A DNA stretch of 64,000 nucleotides from Earliella scabrosa. Its lineage: Eukaryota; Basidiomycota; Agaricomycetes; Polyporales; Polyporaceae. Shown piece after piece: positions 60,701-64,000 of the stretch. The stretch is from positions 1 through 64,000 of the forward strand of contig JABYQQ010000012.1 of assembly GCA_022605405.1 (NCBI GenBank), given 5' to 3'. Below the pieces are notes generated by a model. That model searched no databases and was not told the origin of the DNA. It saw only the letters and a list, made by a program, of their open reading frames with translations. Each line of letters starts with the position of its first letter. Positions within the stretch are counted from its first letter, which is position 1. The translations under genes and the position numbers were made by a program.

Positions 60701-63700
60701 GTCTCCTCTTGTAGACGGCAACCAGACTGTTGTCAGTGAGTGACGCCATCGACAACACCTCCATCTCGAGGCCGGAACAGATATCCCGGAGTTGACGACA
60801 AAGAGCATCGTCGTCGCATACAATCAAGAGCCGCTTGTCTCGCAGGCGCTGGGGTTGAGCGAATGCGGCGGGGCCCACTAGCATGGTCACTATGACGGGT
60901 GCCAATAGGGAGGGGCCGGATAGGTCGGTGGAGAGGAAGGGTGGAGGAACGCCGTGTACGCAGGCTTCGTGGACGACGATGTGACTGCAGATGGGCCCAA
61001 CCGCGACCCCGAAAACTTCCTGTGTCGCGCCATCAGGCACTCCGACGTAGGTCCAACCATCAGGGCTGTCTGAAGTAATCGCCGAAATATGAATGACAAG
61101 GTGATCAGGGCGAGGGGGAAGGTGTTGTTGAGAGAGCTCCCCATTGTCCAGCGTCCACGGTAACGAAGGATCAAATGGTGCGTGAAGGCTTGGTGGTTGC
61201 GCGAGCCGCACTCGAGGCCCCCAGATGGTACCGTCCACGTCTATTGTCATTTCTAGTTCGTCGATATCCAGGGTGAGAAGCTCCTTGGCAATGCGATGGC
61301 CATACGACGGTGTCCAGGAGGAAGGAAATACCGCGACCCGTACCGTCCACGAAGTGTATTCTTTGCGCAACGCCCGAGTAAAGCCGCGAGCAGCATCGCC
61401 ATGGATACCCTCGCCGGCATAGAACAAGAGGCTCAGCGGCTGTAGAGGGTCGAGCGACTTGATCCTCCCTTGGAGTTCCATCTCCCTTCCTCTCGCATAC
61501 TGGAGGACGACTCCGCGTGAGTGGGATCCAACGTTACCGTTCGAGAGTTGGGAGTCGGAGTCCGACAACTCTGGGCTAGGGAGCGACAGGGCAGCGCTTA
61601 GTGGGACGTGTTCCACCTCGAAGCGTTGGCTCAGCTTCTCCAATCTATGTCCGTGTCTTGCCACGTCGAGTCCCGCTATGAGGCAAAGAGGTGTTCCGGT
61701 CTTGTCGACTATGACAAAGTCATAGGTGATGGCGACTAAAAATGGGAATCACTGGCAGTTTGGCTATGTAGTTGACAGTGAAGAAGAGACGAACGTACCT
61801 GGAGACCAGGCCACGCTGGTGACTTTTGCATAGATGATCTCCGGGATAGGCTGGTCATAGAACATCGAAGAGAGACGGAGGGAGACGATCTTGGACGGTA
61901 GGTGGTAGAAGTCCTGGTCGTAGTTGCCGGTCATCATCGGGTGCACGGCGACATGTATAGCAGCGTCCAGGATGGCTGGATGCAGTCGATAATCTGCGAG
62001 GCTGAAGACAGGTAGTCAATGTTCTGTGCGCAGAAGAGTGAGAAACTATGCGTACTTCATAATGTCGCGGTGACGCGCACGAACTTCGACGAGAGCCTCG
62101 ACGACGCCATCGTTGCGCACTGCATAGTGGCATTGCTGAATGCGACGGTACATCGGACCGTACTGCGCAAAGTACGCCATCCCGGAGTAGAACTCTGCCA
62201 TGAGTACATCATGTCAGTCAAGCCTGCTGGGACAGCGTTGTGGTAGGAACATGCCATCCATATCCACGCGCGTCATGCCTTCGCGCAGCTTGTCGAGGTC
62301 TATCTGATATTGCGCGTGAATGTCACCCGTGGACTGTTTGGCCAAGAACCCAGTTGCGTGCCTCCTGTTGTACTGCATGTCGGGTTAGGGTCACAACCGC
62401 GCCAGAGGCCTAACTTCGAACCGACCTGAGACCCAGGTACGATATCATGGGAGGAAGAGCTTTTGACACTCCATTGCGTGCCGTTGAGCTCAACCTGGAC
62501 AGGAACAGGGCGCGCTGAGGAGAGCGACAGCAACGAGTGGAACTCGATGTTGTACAGCTCGAACGCGCCAAACTCGAGAGCCTGCACATCAGGTGCAATG
62601 TTCTGTGAGTATTTGTGCCCGGGACGAGTAGTCCATGGCGCCCACGTACCATCTCGATGTACCCCGCAGCAGGCATGATTGGCTCCCCCTTGATGACATG
62701 GTCCGCCAGCCCGGGATGCGTCTGCACGTTGATCTGCAGCTGGGGATGGTTCATCAGCCCATTCCTGTGCTGGCGCTGCCTCACGATGTCCGGGGTTGGG
62801 ATGAACCATGGCACCGATTTGCGCGCAAACGGATATTGTGGCAGTGCTCCAGTGTACTCGCCCGTGCTCCCATAGAGCGCATCGAAGTCGACGCAATTGT
62901 GGCCCGCGGCGACGATCTTGCCGAGCGCGGTGACGAACTCGAATGGTTCGATGCCTGGCTCGGGCGCGCGTGGCCGGCGGAGGGGACATGTGATGGTGAT
63001 GCCGTCGCGCTGCTGGGACATGGACTGTAGATAGCTCGCGAGGACAGGATGGGGGCCGATCTCGACAAATGTCGCGGACTTGTGCTCGGCGAGAAGGGTT
63101 TGGATCGCCTTTGCAAAAAGGACCGGCCCAAGTGTGCCGTCCCAGTAGTACGACGTGTCGAACGCGCGGTTGAGAAGCTGACCGGTGACAGTCGAGTATG
63201 TCGCAACGGACGGTACGGAGACGGCGTGGCGGGAGAAGACGTCCGCGACGAGCCTCTCGAACTCGGCGAGACAGAGCTCCATCATCTCCGAGTGAACGGG
63301 GACGCGCGTCCTGAGCTTGCGCGCGAACACGCCCGCGGCGGACGCCTTCGCAACGGCCAGGTCGATGTGCGACTCTGCGCCAGATAGAGTGACCGCGGTT
63401 GGTGTGTTGTAGCACCCAATTGCGAGGACGCCCTTGCCAAGTTCCGCGTTCACTTCGTCAATGATCATGCGCGCGTCATCCGGCGAGCACGAGACGGCGG
63501 CCATCGTGCCCTTCGCATCCTCGAGGAGAGATAACGCGCGTCCACGCGCAATCGCGAGCTCTAGCGCAGCTTCCTTGGAGGCTGAGCCGGATGCGCAGAG
63601 TACTGCTGTCTCTCCTGCGGAATGTCCAACCACAATGTCTGGACGGACGCCTGCTGCCGCGAGAGCGTCTACTAGCGCGAGCTGCAGCATTGTCAACGCA

Positions 63701-64000
63701 GGAAGGGTGATCGCGATAGGCCATGGGTCGCCAAGCCTTTTCGTCGCGTCTGAGCTATCCGCGAACAGCCCAGTTGAATCAACAAGAGATGTCCCAACCA
63801 CTGAGGCGTAGACCCTGTCGAGCGCGAGGACGCTCGCGCGGAACGGGGCGCACGCCCTGAAGAGCTGTCGCCCCACTAGAATAGGCATGATGAGAATGAC
63901 GAATGGCTCAGGGGAGAAGTGTGCGAGTAACTCACTCTGAATGTGTTGTGTTCCCTGACCGGAGAACACGAACACGATGGGCGGATGCGTCTTCGGCGCG
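57711..64000 (-). CDS. Reducing-type polyketide synthase with terminal thioester reductase (N-terminus off the window)
   Basis: The gene enters from the right edge and ends at 57711; the ketosynthase must lie beyond 64000. Domains in order: acyltransferase (FSGQGTQ, GHSAGE nucleophile, PVHSEMM); dehydratase (HVIKGEPIMPAAGYIEM with catalytic His, and HPAILDAAIHV with the Asp); a ~400-residue central region resembling a decayed enoylreductase; ketoreductase (VGGIGSLG, SSISGMFG, NYAAAN); acyl carrier (SYGLDSLSAAAL, phosphopantetheine Ser); thioester reductase (VLVTGTTGSVGAHVL, then GYSESKW with the Tyr-Lys pair). Chain release is therefore expected as aldehyde or alcohol rather than acid. No methyltransferase is visible. 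Introns include 63935-63876, 62649-62603 and a GC-AG intron 60350-60297 whose retention would give a stop. The thioester reductase N-terminal junction (about 58850-58700) is the least certain. Confidence 0.9.

Noticed and set aside
1..64000. tRNA, rRNA, CRISPR, LTR retrotransposon or DNA transposon
   Set aside because: I looked for conserved tRNA boxes, spacer-repeat arrays, reverse transcriptase or integrase motifs and terminal repeats, and saw none that I could defend.

Overview
This is nuclear DNA of a basidiomycete fungus, most likely a wood-decay Agaricomycete (Polyporales-like). The evidence is dense 45-70 bp GT-AG introns, exons as short as 10 nt, arrays of basidiomycete seven-helix membrane proteins (DUF6533 and DUF6534 types), DHA-type MFS exporters with conserved intron positions, and a reducing polyketide synthase. 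I saw no prokaryotic, organellar, CRISPR, rRNA or tRNA signal. Multi-exon genes are given as one span, with exon joins worked out by eye in the evidence.

Layout. 1-1241 (-) is the start of a Cys-rich protein gene that runs off the left edge. 1789-3938 (+) is a tandem pair of related, unrecognised three-exon genes. 3.9-8.3 kb is purine-rich, gene-poor DNA with a 77-bp minisatellite. 8.4-10.0 kb (+) holds two adjacent UstYa-like (DUF3328) oxidase genes, followed by a small secreted peptide gene. 11.9-14.0 kb (+) is an intact MFS exporter, facing a membrane-anchored protein gene of unknown function (14.5-15.5 kb, -).

16.7-28.4 kb has DUF6534 genes on both strands, a broken short-chain dehydrogenase (SDR) and an intact cytochrome P450. 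29.0-31.3 kb is a second MFS exporter. 31.6-38.7 kb has a DUF6533 gene and decayed DNA with an MFS relic. 38.7-43.5 kb is a tandem pair of DUF6534 genes. 46.7-56.7 kb alternates two intact SDR paralogues with DUF6533 genes and a DUF6533 pseudogene. 57.7-64.0 kb (-) is the C-terminal two thirds of a polyketide synthase (AT-DH-decayed ER-KR-ACP-thioester reductase) whose ketosynthase lies beyond the right edge.

How it may work together. PKS, P450, SDRs and MFS pumps within about 50 kb look like a specialised-metabolite cluster: a chain built by the PKS and released reductively by its terminal reductase, oxidised by the P450 and exported by the MFS proteins. The UstYa pair may belong to it or to a separate peptide pathway. 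Membership is inferred from proximity only. Most striking, the two intact SDR copies lack the catalytic Ser and Tyr, while the third copy, which keeps both, is disrupted by a frame break and a stop codon.
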